Below are positions 27,101 to 37,581 of a stretch of 64,000 bases of DNA, in pieces (within the stretch, counting starts at the first letter, position 1; the number at the start of each line of letters is the position of its first letter). The notes under the pieces were generated by a model. The model saw only the letters and a program-made list of their open reading frames with translations, was not told where the DNA came from and did no database searches. This DNA comes from Anastatus disparis (taxonomy: Eukaryota; Arthropoda; Insecta; Hymenoptera; Eupelmidae): contig JAFFSR010000237.1 of assembly GCA_017163975.1 (NCBI GenBank), positions 5,146,001-5,210,000 on the forward strand, given 5' to 3'. Made by a program: the position numbers and the translations under genes.

Positions 27101-27964
27101 CAGTTGGGAAAAGTGAAAGAGAAGAGAAGATACAGTAGATAATGCATATATTGGCATTCACAAGAGGATATGATGTATTGTTCTGAGTAAGACGAAAGAA
27201 CTACTTCTTCAAAGATACAATCCTCTTACGAACGAAAAAAAAGTAATGATCTATGAAAGTTTACGCATTTTATAACGGAAATATGATCGCACGTGATTAA
27301 AATTTTTATTTTTTTCTTTGATGAATAGAAAATTTTAAATCAAAATTAATAATAATTATTTATATTAATTTATATATTTAATGTTTTTGAAAAATTCAAA
27401 GCAGCTCATTAAAATGATACCCAAGGATGATTTCTTTGAAGATTTTATTTAAATAAATTTCTTATCTTTAATCTGAATAAAAAATCGATTAAATCCTATT
27501 TACTCATAAAACCTTAATACAACGTTGAGTAAGGTGTAAACAGGATTTAGATTTAACTGGCTATAAGATAAGTAGTTGAAAGTCTTTTATATACCTATAA
27601 ACAAATTATCTGTTAAAATCTTGTTTAAACTTCGTTGATAATTTAATCGAAGTGTATATAAGACAATCTTTTATAAAGTTTTTTTTCTTTTTATTGACAA
27701 GATAGAGTAGATTAGAAAGGTGCAAATACTTTTTATGCTCTTTCTGTCTATCTCCACTTGTCAATTACTTAAAAAAAAAATAAAAGTTGCAAATAAAAAG
27801 TTTAGATTTTTCTTAACGATTTTCTGTAACATTTAGAAGGAAGGTATGTGCTAGAAGGTAATAATGAAAAGAGAATACTGATGAAAATATACCAAATAAC
27901 GCAACGCAAAATTATTATCAATTTTTATATTTAGTAGAAATGTGAAAATTAAAAAAAAAATTAA

Positions 27965-28208
27965 TATGAAGAAATGGAGGGAAACGAGATAAACAAACGA
28001 TTAAAATTGAAAAAATAAGTGGAAAAATCAAATTTTTGTCCGACATTTGAAAAAATAAATAGAGTGATTAAATGTTTGTTTTTTTCAATGCGAAATCAAC
28101 GATTCAAGTTGAAATTTTATATAATTTCATAAATGACCTGATCGTAAAAAGATAAAAGCTGTTTTATACCAAAATTTTACAAATTACCTCATGAACATCT
28201 TCTATTTT
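27965..28208 (+). repeat. Dispersed coding-like repeat, copy B
   Basis: The tail ATTTCATAAATGACCTGATC...TTATACCAAAATTTTACAAA...CCTCATGAACATC matches copies A, C and D. Ahead of it, the frame reading EKISGKIKFLSDI then stop aligns with PKISEINQNLSRHLQ then stop of copy A. The N-terminal part present in A and C is poorly preserved here. Confidence 0.55.
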
Positions 28209-29094
28209 GATTGCTTAAAATTTTGTATAAATTATCAATTGCTATCGTAACACAGAAAAAATTGAAGAAAATACAAGTTTCAAAAAAATTCAATAACGAA
28301 GAAACCCTAAAAAAACAAAAGAAATTATGAAGACATATAAAATTGATTAAATTTGAAGCTTTTGTATGTTAGCTTTATCTCGTTTTGTACACGTATACGT
28401 TATATGTATATCTATGGGGGTCCCTTGCTTTCACGTTTCAAGCTCCTTCACACGCCGTTATCGATTTAATCATCGCACGCAGTTAACAACCTAATACACC
28501 GCACATACATACACGCACACATTCACATTTATACATCGCTTGATTTACCTATAGTACACGGAAAACACTTTCCAATCAAATAATTCAATTCTTAATTTTG
28601 TTTTATAGACGAAAAATACAACGTTGTATTTTTTTTATATTTATATTGATGTTTTCTGGTCGGCATTAATAACGTAGAGAGGAAAAGTATTTCACGTATC
28701 TTTAATATAATAAAGAATAAAATTTATGGAAATAAAACGTGTCGAAAAATGCAACATGAGACACACGTGCGAACAAAGTTGGCTAGGGTGTGGCCTCAAT
28801 TCGCTGCTAGTTTACAATTTTTCGGAAAATCGAAAGCAAATATTCCTTCACATTTGTTTGTCAACAAAATTGCAAAATTAATTTGAAAACTATATTTATT
28901 AAATAAATTTGAAGGCGAAAAAATTCTCATAAAAACATCATCAATAATGAAGAACGATAGTTGTCCAATGCATAACAATCAAATTCTGATCGAAATACTA
29001 TATAGAGAACTAAATAATGAAGGCTGAAAGAATGGTAAAATCTGACAGTATAATATTGAATTATTATTAATAAAGATGAATGGCAAGTATCAAT

Positions 29095-29447
29095 CAGGGT
29101 TGGTTTCTGAAAGGCTCTACGTCGTAGTTTATGACTGAAGGACACATGGTGCCGCATGGCGGCTTGATGAGAAAATTACAGCGTGAATGTAATACAATTT
29201 AAAAATTTTCATGATTTTACGCAAAATGAATAAATAAAAACATAAATAAATGTTAAACATATGATATATTTTGTTTGCATCAAAAACTTAATTATAAATC
29301 ATTTATTAACTCTTAATTCAGTAAAATCATGAACATTTTTAAATAGTATTACATTCGCGCTGTAGTTCTCTCCTCAAGACACCACGAAGCACCATGTGTC
29401 TTTCAGTCATGAACTATGAGCGTAGAGCCCTTCAGAAACCAACCCTG
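29095..29447. mobile_element. hAT-type MITE with long terminal inverted repeats
   Basis: The element is 353 bp. It begins CAGGGTTGGTTTCTGAAAGG and ends with the inverted counterpart CCTTCAGAAACCAACCCTG (one change). The inverted arms extend about 130 bp on each side, to the shared block CATGATTTTAC and its complement, and leave a short AT-rich centre. It is flanked by a perfect 8-bp direct repeat GTATCAAT at 29087-29094 and 29448-29455. An 8-bp duplication with CAGGG termini is typical of hAT superfamily insertions. There is no transposase, so it is non-autonomous. Open frames that cross it are by-products of the arms. Confidence 0.9.
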
Positions 29448-32400
29448 GTATCAATAAGCATTTGATACAGAAATGCTTATCGATATTTTTAACGAGTTCT
29501 CATTACTTTGTCGATAATGAAATAATTAATGAAAAAAAAAATTAAGTCTCATTGCTTATTTCCGTTTAATTAAAGAATCATACGATCCTTGCCCCATAAA
29601 CGTGAAAAAATCACTAGAGCACTTGGACATAATTCAAGTAAGACAAAAAAAAAAGAAAGAAGAAGAAAAAGGAAACCTCAAGAGAAGAGATAGGAAAAAG
29701 AAAAACGAAATGAGACTAGACTTGATGAGTGATTAAATGTTATAACGAAATGCAGGTAAAGATAAGTTATTTTCATCGTCAACACGCGATTGCCAATTAA
29801 AGCTACCAACACGATGAGACAAAGATGAACGACACAAAAATAAAGGGATAAAAGAAAGACAGAGAAAAGACAAAGACGAAGATGAAGTGGAAATAGAGTA
29901 AGAAAAGGGGAAAAGAGTGGAGGTAAGAAGACTATTTTTTTTCTTCTTCTTTTTTTCTTCTTACGTATCTAGCTTATCGTCGCTTGCTCGCGACGAAATA
30001 CATCACGTCCGTCTTTCTTATTTCTAAGAAAAGAAAAGTATTTCAGTGAGCTAACGAAATTACCCAAGGAAAGGATCGGATTGCCCTATCTCTTATCTCA
30101 TCTTTTCCTTTTTTTTTCTTACTTCATATCTTTCTTAGGATAGAAAAAAAAAGAGAGAGGAAGAAAGACGGAAAAAAGAGAGAGCGAGAGATAGGAAGAC
30201 AGGGAAAAAAAGATGGAAAAAGTAGACGTAGGTAAAAGGTGCGATAACGAACGTTCTAGACTTGTTAAGGTCTCTATCTTCTTTTTCAACATATTCAACT
30301 TCATGATTCGTCTAACCATTTCTTTTTTTTGCTTTTTCCACATTAATATTTCTTTTTCATTTCCAAAATGCAATTTTTCTTTTAAAGAGAAGAAAAAAAA
30401 GAGAAGCATAAAATTAATAATGAAAATGTCAACTTTAACGTGAATGTAATCTTTCACGTCTTATTCCACTCAAGTAAATCATTTTAGGACTTTTCGTCAA
30501 GTGCTTATCTAGTTTGCAAATCATTTGCTTTCAAATACCAAACCCCCCGTGATATAATGTGAGTCTATGTATGCGCGCATATATGTGCACGTTTACGATG
30601 TATAACCCCCTGGCTAAAGCCGCAGCAGGCACGCAGGATCGGACCAAAAGCTTGCATGTGTATCTCGCCTGATTAAGCCTTAATGGATTTGCTCGAATTG
30701 CTCGTGTTTATAGGTGAATTGCGCATCTATTGCTACATGCCTCATTTAATTTTACGATATTTTAACTTGCTCAAATGTAGTTTTAACACTTTTATATCAT
30801 ACATTTAATTATTCATCAGTCCAAGTAAAAAAGAAAATAAATATATAAAAAGAAAACGATTACGAAAGAACATACGTTTTAAAAAAAATCGTTTAATCAT
30901 TCGTCCTTCGAATCTAGGTATATATAGTCCTCGAAAACCACTAGTCTTTAATTACTTCTGAAGCGCTTACAGGTACCACTCAACGAGCTTGACAACTCGA
31001 TGTCGTTAATTGCTTGCGATTCCCCTCCTCTCCCTCTCCTCCACCTTCCTCCTATCCCTTTACCCAACTTCTCTTCTTTCCTCATACACGTCTACCAATC
31101 ATTTCGTACCTTTTTTTTTCTTCTTCTTCATCTTCTTTTTATTTGCTCTCGAGCAATCATCGAATCTTTTATTTCCAACCACACGAGCATAAGACGTTTT
31201 CGTATATACCAGCTGACAAGCTAACTTTCATTAACGTTTTCGTTTGTTTTCTTTTTTTTTGCTTTCTGTTTCGATTTCTCTCTTATATTATGGTAAAAAA
31301 GAAATTAATTATCAGAGAAATTTATTTATACATCCGTAAATATCGTTGATTGTAATTCATTAAACTCAATTAAATTCACATTATTTCGTAGATTTTAGTG
31401 ATTTCTCTTAACGCTCTAACTGAGAGAAGAATAAAAAAAAAAGAGAAGCCAGCATTAACTGCCTGCAATCATTGTATACTACTGCAATATAAAAAAAGAG
31501 AATGATAATCGTATATACGTATAGATGCTGTATGGTTATAAAGAAGAAGATAAACAGAGAAAGAGAGCGAGAAAAGTCACTTCATCTCTAGCGAGCGCGA
31601 GCGCACGCCAGGAGCGATAAAAGTCGATCGTGATTTTTATGAGACTATAAAATGCCTTGTGAATCTGCGTGAATATCCTGTACAGTTGTTTTTCTATTTT
31701 TTTTTTCCTGCTCTCTTTCTCTTTCTTCCTTTGCGGTTTCGGTGCTTTATAGATAAAAGTTCGGAGACCTTGAAAAATCAAAGCTTTTTTTTACGATTGT
31801 ATTGATATACGTATACGAAAATTGGTAATAATGAAGATATGAAGAAAACCAAAAGTAGAAGAAAAAAAAGTAGTGGATGAAGATTACGTTGATATTGTGA
31901 TACAATACTTGCAAGTAAATGAATAAGAGTTTCTTACTTTCTTTTTTGGGGAGAGAAAAAAGAAATTTTCCAAATAAAGCTACAGAATGATATAACGTAT
32001 ATAAAAATCCTTGGGGGAAATTTACCATTAAATAACTCCTATAGTACCGTCTCCCAGGACTTTTTCCATTATTCGAATCGATTCCTGTTAGGGTTACTCG
32101 TCGTTCCTATTGTTTTTATCATTTTCAGCTTAACGTAATTGAAATAGTTAAGTTATAATATATGGAGCAGCCATTGGCACGATGATCGACTTTAATAATA
32201 CTATTCAAATAGAAGAAAAAAATTTATTTGCTTACAAGTTGTTTATAAGAAGATTATATTGTCTTTTGAAATTAGACGGAGGAAATGACTTTGGAGAAAA
32301 AAGAAACCTAAAGGATAACTTAACGAAAGCTGATACTAAGCTTTATTGACTGACATCAAATTTGTTCTTCCCTTTTTTTTCTTCTTCGAAGAAACTCGAA

Positions 32401-32788
32401 AGATAATTCAATGTGACTGATTAAACTTCCTAAATAGGAAAGGTTTTAGTTAAGAACTTTTAGCAAGTTCAGCAAAAGAGAAAAAAAAATACTCAATTTA
32501 ATAGATTTACAAGTGTACGTGTATGTTTGAATATGGTTATTCTCTGGATTCAATTAATTGATAAATAGAATTGTGAAATCTTGTTTCAACCATAAAAAAT
32601 CATGATACTTTTATTCAAATACTTAATATCAGATTTTATCTTATGAAGGAATGGTATGCTAATGATAAGATTTTATCTTATATAAAAAATTATCTGTGCA
32701 TCGTATACCACGTGTTCTTTAAACTTTATCAATTGATATATCAGTGATTCTAAAAAGTCTATAAAAATAAAAAGAAGAATATACTTAC

Positions 32789-33052
32789 AACATCGATCAA
32801 TTGTGAAAGGCGTAGTCCCATTTTGACGGTAAGTCGATCGCTATTATTGCCGACAGGCCTAATTAGACGGTTATAATTTGATAATAAATCATCATAAAGT
32901 CGTTTGGCTTCTGGATTGGCTGTTACGATCGGGAATAACGTAGCTAAACATGTTATGGCCGTTGCCATTGTAAGTAAGCTACCTAACCCGGACCGCCGTC
33001 TCCACCAGCCTTTCCTACCGCCTTGATCCGCCGTCCCAGCATCTTTGAGCAT
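32789..33052 (-). CDS. nAChRalpha1: Nicotinic acetylcholine receptor alpha1-type subunit, first coding exon (signal peptide and N-terminal helix)
   Basis: The exon encodes 88 residues up to ...RLSQLIDV and ends at a GTAAGT donor. Residues 46-88 begin [20 protein letters not shown] and continue with [20 protein letters not shown]. This is the N-terminal helix and first strand of an insect nicotinic alpha subunit. Residues N69-N70-S71 form an N-glycosylation sequon. Two starts are possible. Met1 at 33052 gives a long basic leader (GRKGWWRRR at 12-20). Met29 at 32968 gives a compact signal peptide, [16 protein letters not shown] after the Met, with likely cleavage before N46. Met29 has the stronger initiation context (ACA before ATG, G after). 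A TAG lies in frame 21 bases upstream of Met1. I annotate the longest frame but think Met29 may be the main start. [13 protein letters not shown] supports alpha1 over alpha2 or alpha3. It is an ion-channel subunit of the neuronal plasma membrane. Confidence 0.93.
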
Positions 33053-33070
33053 CGTACGCCTTGTCCACCC
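33053..33070 (-). other. Possible 5'-UTR segment behind a candidate splice acceptor
   Basis: Immediately upstream of Met1, the minus strand reads TTTGATTTCTAG followed by GGGTGG, with the AG at 33071-33072. This is a plausible splice acceptor, with an AT-rich and T-rich stretch before it. If it is used, 18 bases of untranslated leader precede Met1 and a non-coding exon lies somewhere to the right. If it is not used, the leader continues into the AT-rich DNA to the right. Confidence 0.4.
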
Positions 33071-33310
33071 CTAGAAATCAAATAATGCACATTTTTTAAT
33101 AAAATTATTTTTATTTTTTTATTTTATTCAAAAATAATTTATTAAAATATTTTATTGGCTTATTAGAACTATTTATTTATCTAAAAAGAAATTTAAATAT
33201 CTAATCGTGTTAATAAATTGTAATGTTTTATTTTTGAGAAGGTAATTGAAAAATTATCTGGTATTTTAAATTAGCCTAGAGGTCTTATCAACGCCTAATT
33301 AACGCTATTG

Positions 33311-33323
33311 CCACTAGATGGCG
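33311..33323 (+). promoter_or_regulatory. CTCF-like binding motif
   Basis: CCACTAGATGGCG matches the core consensus of the insulator protein CTCF (CCA-C/S-Y-AG-R-KGGCR), which is conserved between insects and vertebrates. It lies about 260 bp upstream of the first coding exon and is embedded in a small inverted repeat (AACGC...GCGTT). Binding is inferred from the motif alone. Confidence 0.4.
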
Positions 33324-34193
33324 TTTTCCAATCCAAATATGGATTAAAAGATTAAGGTTTGTTGTATAATGCAGCTTTGTTGTACTGCATGATGTTTCAA
33401 GAATAAAATTATGGATTTGATTTCTTTGATTTCAAAGTTTATAGTAGTTTTCACGTTTTTGTAAAGTATTATCATAATCCTTAGAGTAAATATCTGAACA
33501 ACTGTGAATAAAAAGCTTCAAGTCTTTCATAGACTATGATATAAATTAACTATAATCACAAAATTTAGTTTGTTATAAACATTACACATAGTTTGAAATC
33601 GTATTATTTAATTATTTAAAGCAAAATAAACGAATTATCTGAATACTATTCATAGTAAATCAATCAATTTGAAAAAACCAATGAATACACATTAAGCTCT
33701 AGTAATTTTTCAAAATAATAGTTGTCATCCTTATATTTGTCAGAAAGAAAAAAACAAGCAAGTGGTAAAAGCTCTTGTCTATACGACAACTAGAGAAATA
33801 GTTTATTGGACTATCGGGGCAGAAGGAAGTTCATCAGTCCAATAGAAACAAGAGTTTTTTTTTCCTTGTAGCCTAAAACTTCCACGTGGATGACCAAAAG
33901 AAAAAGGAGATGAACCATATCCTTCCCCTTAAATTGTTTTTCTCTTTTCGCTTGTTTTTCTTTTTTCTTTCTAACCAAAATAGTCTTATACTTGTATGAC
34001 GCAGACAGGGAAAATTCGATTGTTTATTTTGTCTTTTTACTTAAACTGTCAGCTCTTATATACTTTTTCAGAAAATAGTATTCCTTATAAAAATGGTTCT
34101 TACAACAAAATAAATAAATTTAAAAAAAGTCTATTTTTATAAATATCAAGTTTTTCGTCAATTTTTTTTGTATAGTATTATGTCAAAAACTTG

Positions 34194-34249
34194 TTATGAA
34201 CTTATTTATAATATTATTAATTTATGAACTTATTTATAATATTATTAAT
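34194..34249. repeat. Perfect tandem duplication of a 28-bp unit
   Basis: The unit TTATGAACTTATTTATAATA plus eight further bases occurs twice without a mismatch, followed by the beginning of a third unit (TTATGAA). It is AT-only apart from one G and one C and is probably a recent replication slip. Confidence 0.9.
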
Positions 34250-36056
34250 TTATGAAATAGAAGCAATGAATTTTTAATAAAGTGTTTCTGTTAAATTACC
34301 CTAATATGGAATCCTAATTCGACCTCTTGCAAATGCAAAATATCACATCACACTTAAAATATAAAAAGTAAATAAAGTATGCACGGAAAAATATATTTCT
34401 CTCTCTGTATAAAAAAGTCAAAGCTTTTTTTTTGCAAATTAAAAGCTTTATGCATATTATTTTAACCTGTATGGTGTGTACATGAGATTACGAATCTAGG
34501 GATTGATGCGGTTCCTTGGTAATCGTATTATACGGTTACTTAGCTAAGCACCGAACCATTCTATATGCTAGAATACAGTATATATAAGCGAGCAGAGAAA
34601 CATCAAGCAAATAATTTGTAGAACCCTTACATTATTGCATATTTATTCAGGTGGAGATACTAAAAAAACATACTTTTATTTCCGTTACAAAAAGTAAATA
34701 AATAAAATTCAAGTATTGTTTGGCTATTGAATTTTTTTATATTCCAATAGAAATATGTATTTTATTGAAAATTTAATTAATTTATTGATTATCTCGAAGC
34801 ACTGTTCAATCATTTGAAAAATAACAGCTGCTATTATTTCTATTTATAACGGCTCATTGGCGTTTATCAGTTGGCAAAAATAAAATACATATGAAATTAG
34901 AATTTCTAATTTTATTGCCATTGGCAAATGAAAATTATGGTAACCCAAATAAATTTATTGATTTTTCGGACAAACATATATATAAATCATTTAGAGATGA
35001 GTTAGTGTTATCATTGAATTTTATGTAATAATTTATCCGACCCCTCGATTCCTCTATAAATTGTTTCTCATTTATGAATTAATATATTAAGAGAAATGTA
35101 GGTCTTTCGTTGTTTGATTAAATTCTTAATATTTATTGATTGAAGTTACAAATATTTTATGTACATGAACATCTGTAAATACAAAGTGTATTTTAAATTT
35201 TATTTATTTGTAAATTTTCGTTAAACATAAATATAAAAAAAAGGTATAATTTAGATCCAAATTCTAAAATATTCAAATTTTTCGTGTATAATTATCAATA
35301 ATTTGTATGCCAAAATTAGGTATGGATCCTAACTATATAATTCATCCAAGAATGTTGAATATATTGGAGTTTGCTAAGAAGCTATAACTATTCAACAACA
35401 TAAACTAGAAAGTGCCCAGAAGGAGGATAGATGAGTCTTTGCATCTGATGAATACAAACAAAGCAGAATATGCCTTGATGCAAATGTGTATAGATATATT
35501 TATACGATGTATGTTTTGTACACCGAAGTATAGCGCTTATAATTGCTTAATTAATAAATATTAATAAATAATCATAAATAAAAAGTGTTATGGTATTTTA
35601 GTTTGTAAAATATTTAGATGAAAATTAAAAATTAATTCGTTCAGCGCATTAATAGATACTATCATGTTATAAAGTAAATACTAAAGCTAAATTTAATCTG
35701 ATCACGTTCGGCTTTACTTACTTGGAATTAGTTTAAAGTATTTCTAAGTTCTTTTTTCTAATTTTCTTTAATCTTAGCAAAACTGTAAGCGCTTTTATTT
35801 ATTTTAGTTTCAAAAAAATGTTTGTCAATTTCAACAAATTAAAATTTAATAATGTAAGTAATAAAATGGAAAAGAAATTAATATTACAAGTTTGAAATAC
35901 AAACAGGTGCCCTATATTCGCATCATCTTTTTCAAAATAGGAGGGATAAAACATGCTGAAGAAGTTGAAAATTTCCAAGTTATAAAATGATAAAAAAAAG
36001 GAAAAAAGTACCAGAAAAGTGTTATATGCATGTTATAGTACTTTTAGAGCAAAATA

Positions 36057-36215
36057 GTTCCATCTAATAAGAGATTTAAAAAAGGTGCTATCGCGAGGAA
36101 AAGTTTGAATAAGGTGCCATCTAGTGGAAGCTTAAAAAAGATGCTATCTTGAAAGTGATTTGAGAAAGGTATCATTTTAGATAAGATTTGTAAAAGACGC
36201 TATAATACTTATCAA
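36057..36215 (+). repeat. Degenerate 28-bp minisatellite, forward array
   Basis: At least five adjacent units of 28, 29, 27, 28 and 28 bp begin at 36057, 36085, 36114, 36141 and 36169, with a partial one from 36197. The common pattern is GTGCTATCT...AGATTTGAAAAAG. The third unit keeps GTGCCATCTAGTGGAAG, which matches the complement of a CTCF-type site. Units differ by many substitutions, so the array is old. Confidence 0.75.
36114..36127 (-). promoter_or_regulatory. Second CTCF-like motif, inside the minisatellite
   Basis: On the minus strand it reads CCACTAGATGGCAC. Its orientation is opposite to that of the motif at 33311, so the two point towards each other across about 2.8 kb. Neighbouring minisatellite units carry weakened versions (GTGCTATCGCGAGG, ATGCTATCTTG). 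Confidence 0.35.
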
Positions 36216-36304
36216 ATTTAAGTTGGTAGTGTTAGTAAAAACGCTTAAGTAATTTTAAAAAAATACTCATAATCGAACATTACTAATTTTATAAAATAAT
36301 ACAT

Positions 36305-36420
36305 ACTTTCAAAGTATCTTCCAATATAGTATCCTTTAAAAATATTTTTCAAAATAACATTTTTTTAAAATCTTTTCTGAAACATCAGCCATTTCAAAGC
36401 TTTTCTGATGTTTTAGATAA
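36305..36420 (-). repeat. Minisatellite units in inverted orientation
   Basis: Read on the minus strand, this segment resolves into units of similar length and layout to the forward array, for example GATACTATATTGGAAGATAC ending TTTGAAAG (28 bp) and ATGTTATTTTGAAAAATATT ending TTTAAAG (27 bp). The forward and inverted arrays are about 90 bp apart, so together they form a large imperfect inverted repeat. Confidence 0.5.
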
Positions 36421-37457
36421 AGAAAAATAAAATAAAAGATAAAGAAAGCTGTAATATTTTATTTATTTTATGAAAAATAAAATACATCTAAAATATTCAA
36501 TGTATTTCGTGTAAGTGCAAACAAACAGTCCCAACATTTTTCTCCAAAATAAATAAACTTCTTAAAACTAGAATACAAGCAATTCAGTACGTCATATTGA
36601 GTTGATTAGTAACATATAAAAAGTTGAAAAAAAAGTAAAAAAAAAAAAGTAAAATAGAATGAGTGTACGAAGAATGACCTAGAGACAAGTGGATAGAGAA
36701 AAAAAAGAGAGAAAGATAGAGAGAAATATTTGAGTAAGAAAAAAGGAGGTAAGGTAAGGTTTTACAATTCTCCCTTTATCGCGCACAAGGCTACATAGAT
36801 CTTATAAAGTTCCAAGCTCCGTGGTCATTACCAAGCCTACACACATGTCTTTTTTGTACTTTTTTACTACTCAAACCGGCCGTGACTGAAGTCTAAGGGT
36901 CGAGTGATGCCAACTAATTATGTCAAGTCTCTCGGATATCGTTGCTTTACTCTGTTGTTGATGTTGTTGCTACTGTTGTTATTATTATATACATACACAC
37001 AGAAAGAAGAAGAAAAGCCTCGAGGTGAAAAAACAGTAGCGGGTAACAACGATTGGGTTAATCTTGTACCAAATTTTTTTCTGGTTTTTAGTACATGTCT
37101 TCATATTTAACTATACGCATATTTATAATGTTAAATGTCGAAGAATAATCTTAAGACGTTTAATGGTATTTTTGTAAAGAAGTTTACAAAGATATAAAAA
37201 ACTGAGCATACCATATATAAAACTAAATTTTATGAAATGTTACGATTTGTAGTGAAATTTAAATCTTCTGAACCAGTAATCTTGTTTATATAGAACGCAT
37301 CATGCTGTTTAACTTTTATTCAATTTCTCAAGCTTGTATGATTTTAATTAAATTTTAAATTATCATAAAGAGATAAATAGTTAATATTTACTTTCAAACA
37401 TAAATACATCGGCTCTAATGAAGATTAACACATTTCAAAAGAGGCCTATTTTCATTT

Positions 37458-37581
37458 GCCATTTTAGAGCACCAGAGCAAAAAAAATTTATTAAAGTCTG
37501 GTACACTTAAATTATACCAATTATACTTCAACATTGTCAGGTTCTGGATGAATTTATTTTACTCTAGTGCTCTAAAATGTC
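37458..37581. mobile_element. Small terminal-inverted-repeat element (MITE-like)
   Basis: The left arm, GCCATTTTAGAGCACCAGAG followed by an A-rich stretch, pairs over about 34 bp with the right arm, whose complement reads GACATTTTAGAGCACTAGAG. The total length is about 124 bp, with a non-palindromic AT-rich centre. No target-site duplication could be fixed, so the superfamily is open. Confidence 0.65.

Larger units (their letters stand above)
9222..32788 (-). other. Intron 1 of the nAChR alpha1 gene (23.6 kb)
   Basis: The donor is GTAAGT (complement of 32783-32788) directly after the codon for V88. The acceptor is TTACAG before the 45-bp exon. Apart from the repeats listed separately, it contains only AT-rich sequence and long purine or pyrimidine tracts. 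These tracts are dense at 15640-17550, 20670-21580, 26640-27070 and 29630-30230. Slightly GC-richer islands without recognisable coding sense occur near 10200-10430 (CpG-containing, with a GTTGCG...CGCAAC hairpin), 10730-10880, 11190-11400, 28740-28800 and 30590-30720. Open frames up to 112 codons are low-complexity. I saw no additional exon, but a cassette exon of a few tens of bases could be missed. Confidence 0.85.

Noticed and set aside
28927..29157. Minus-strand frame running into the hAT MITE
   Set aside because: Half of it lies in the left arm of the MITE; the mirrored arm gives a similar frame on the other strand.
30119..30457. 112-codon minus-strand frame with a hydrophobic C-terminus
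   Set aside because: The Ser/Leu/Phe-rich half is the translation of an AGAGAGA-type tract and the rest is AT-rich background.
31000..31349. Three overlapping plus-strand frames
   Set aside because: All three frames of one CT-rich stretch are open at once, which shows that the openness comes from low stop-codon content and not from coding.
34860..34930. Palindrome AAATTAGAATTTCTAATTT flanked by TTGGCAA repeats
   Set aside because: The stem is only 8 bp and entirely A/T-rich except for one base pair; this is expected by chance in this composition.
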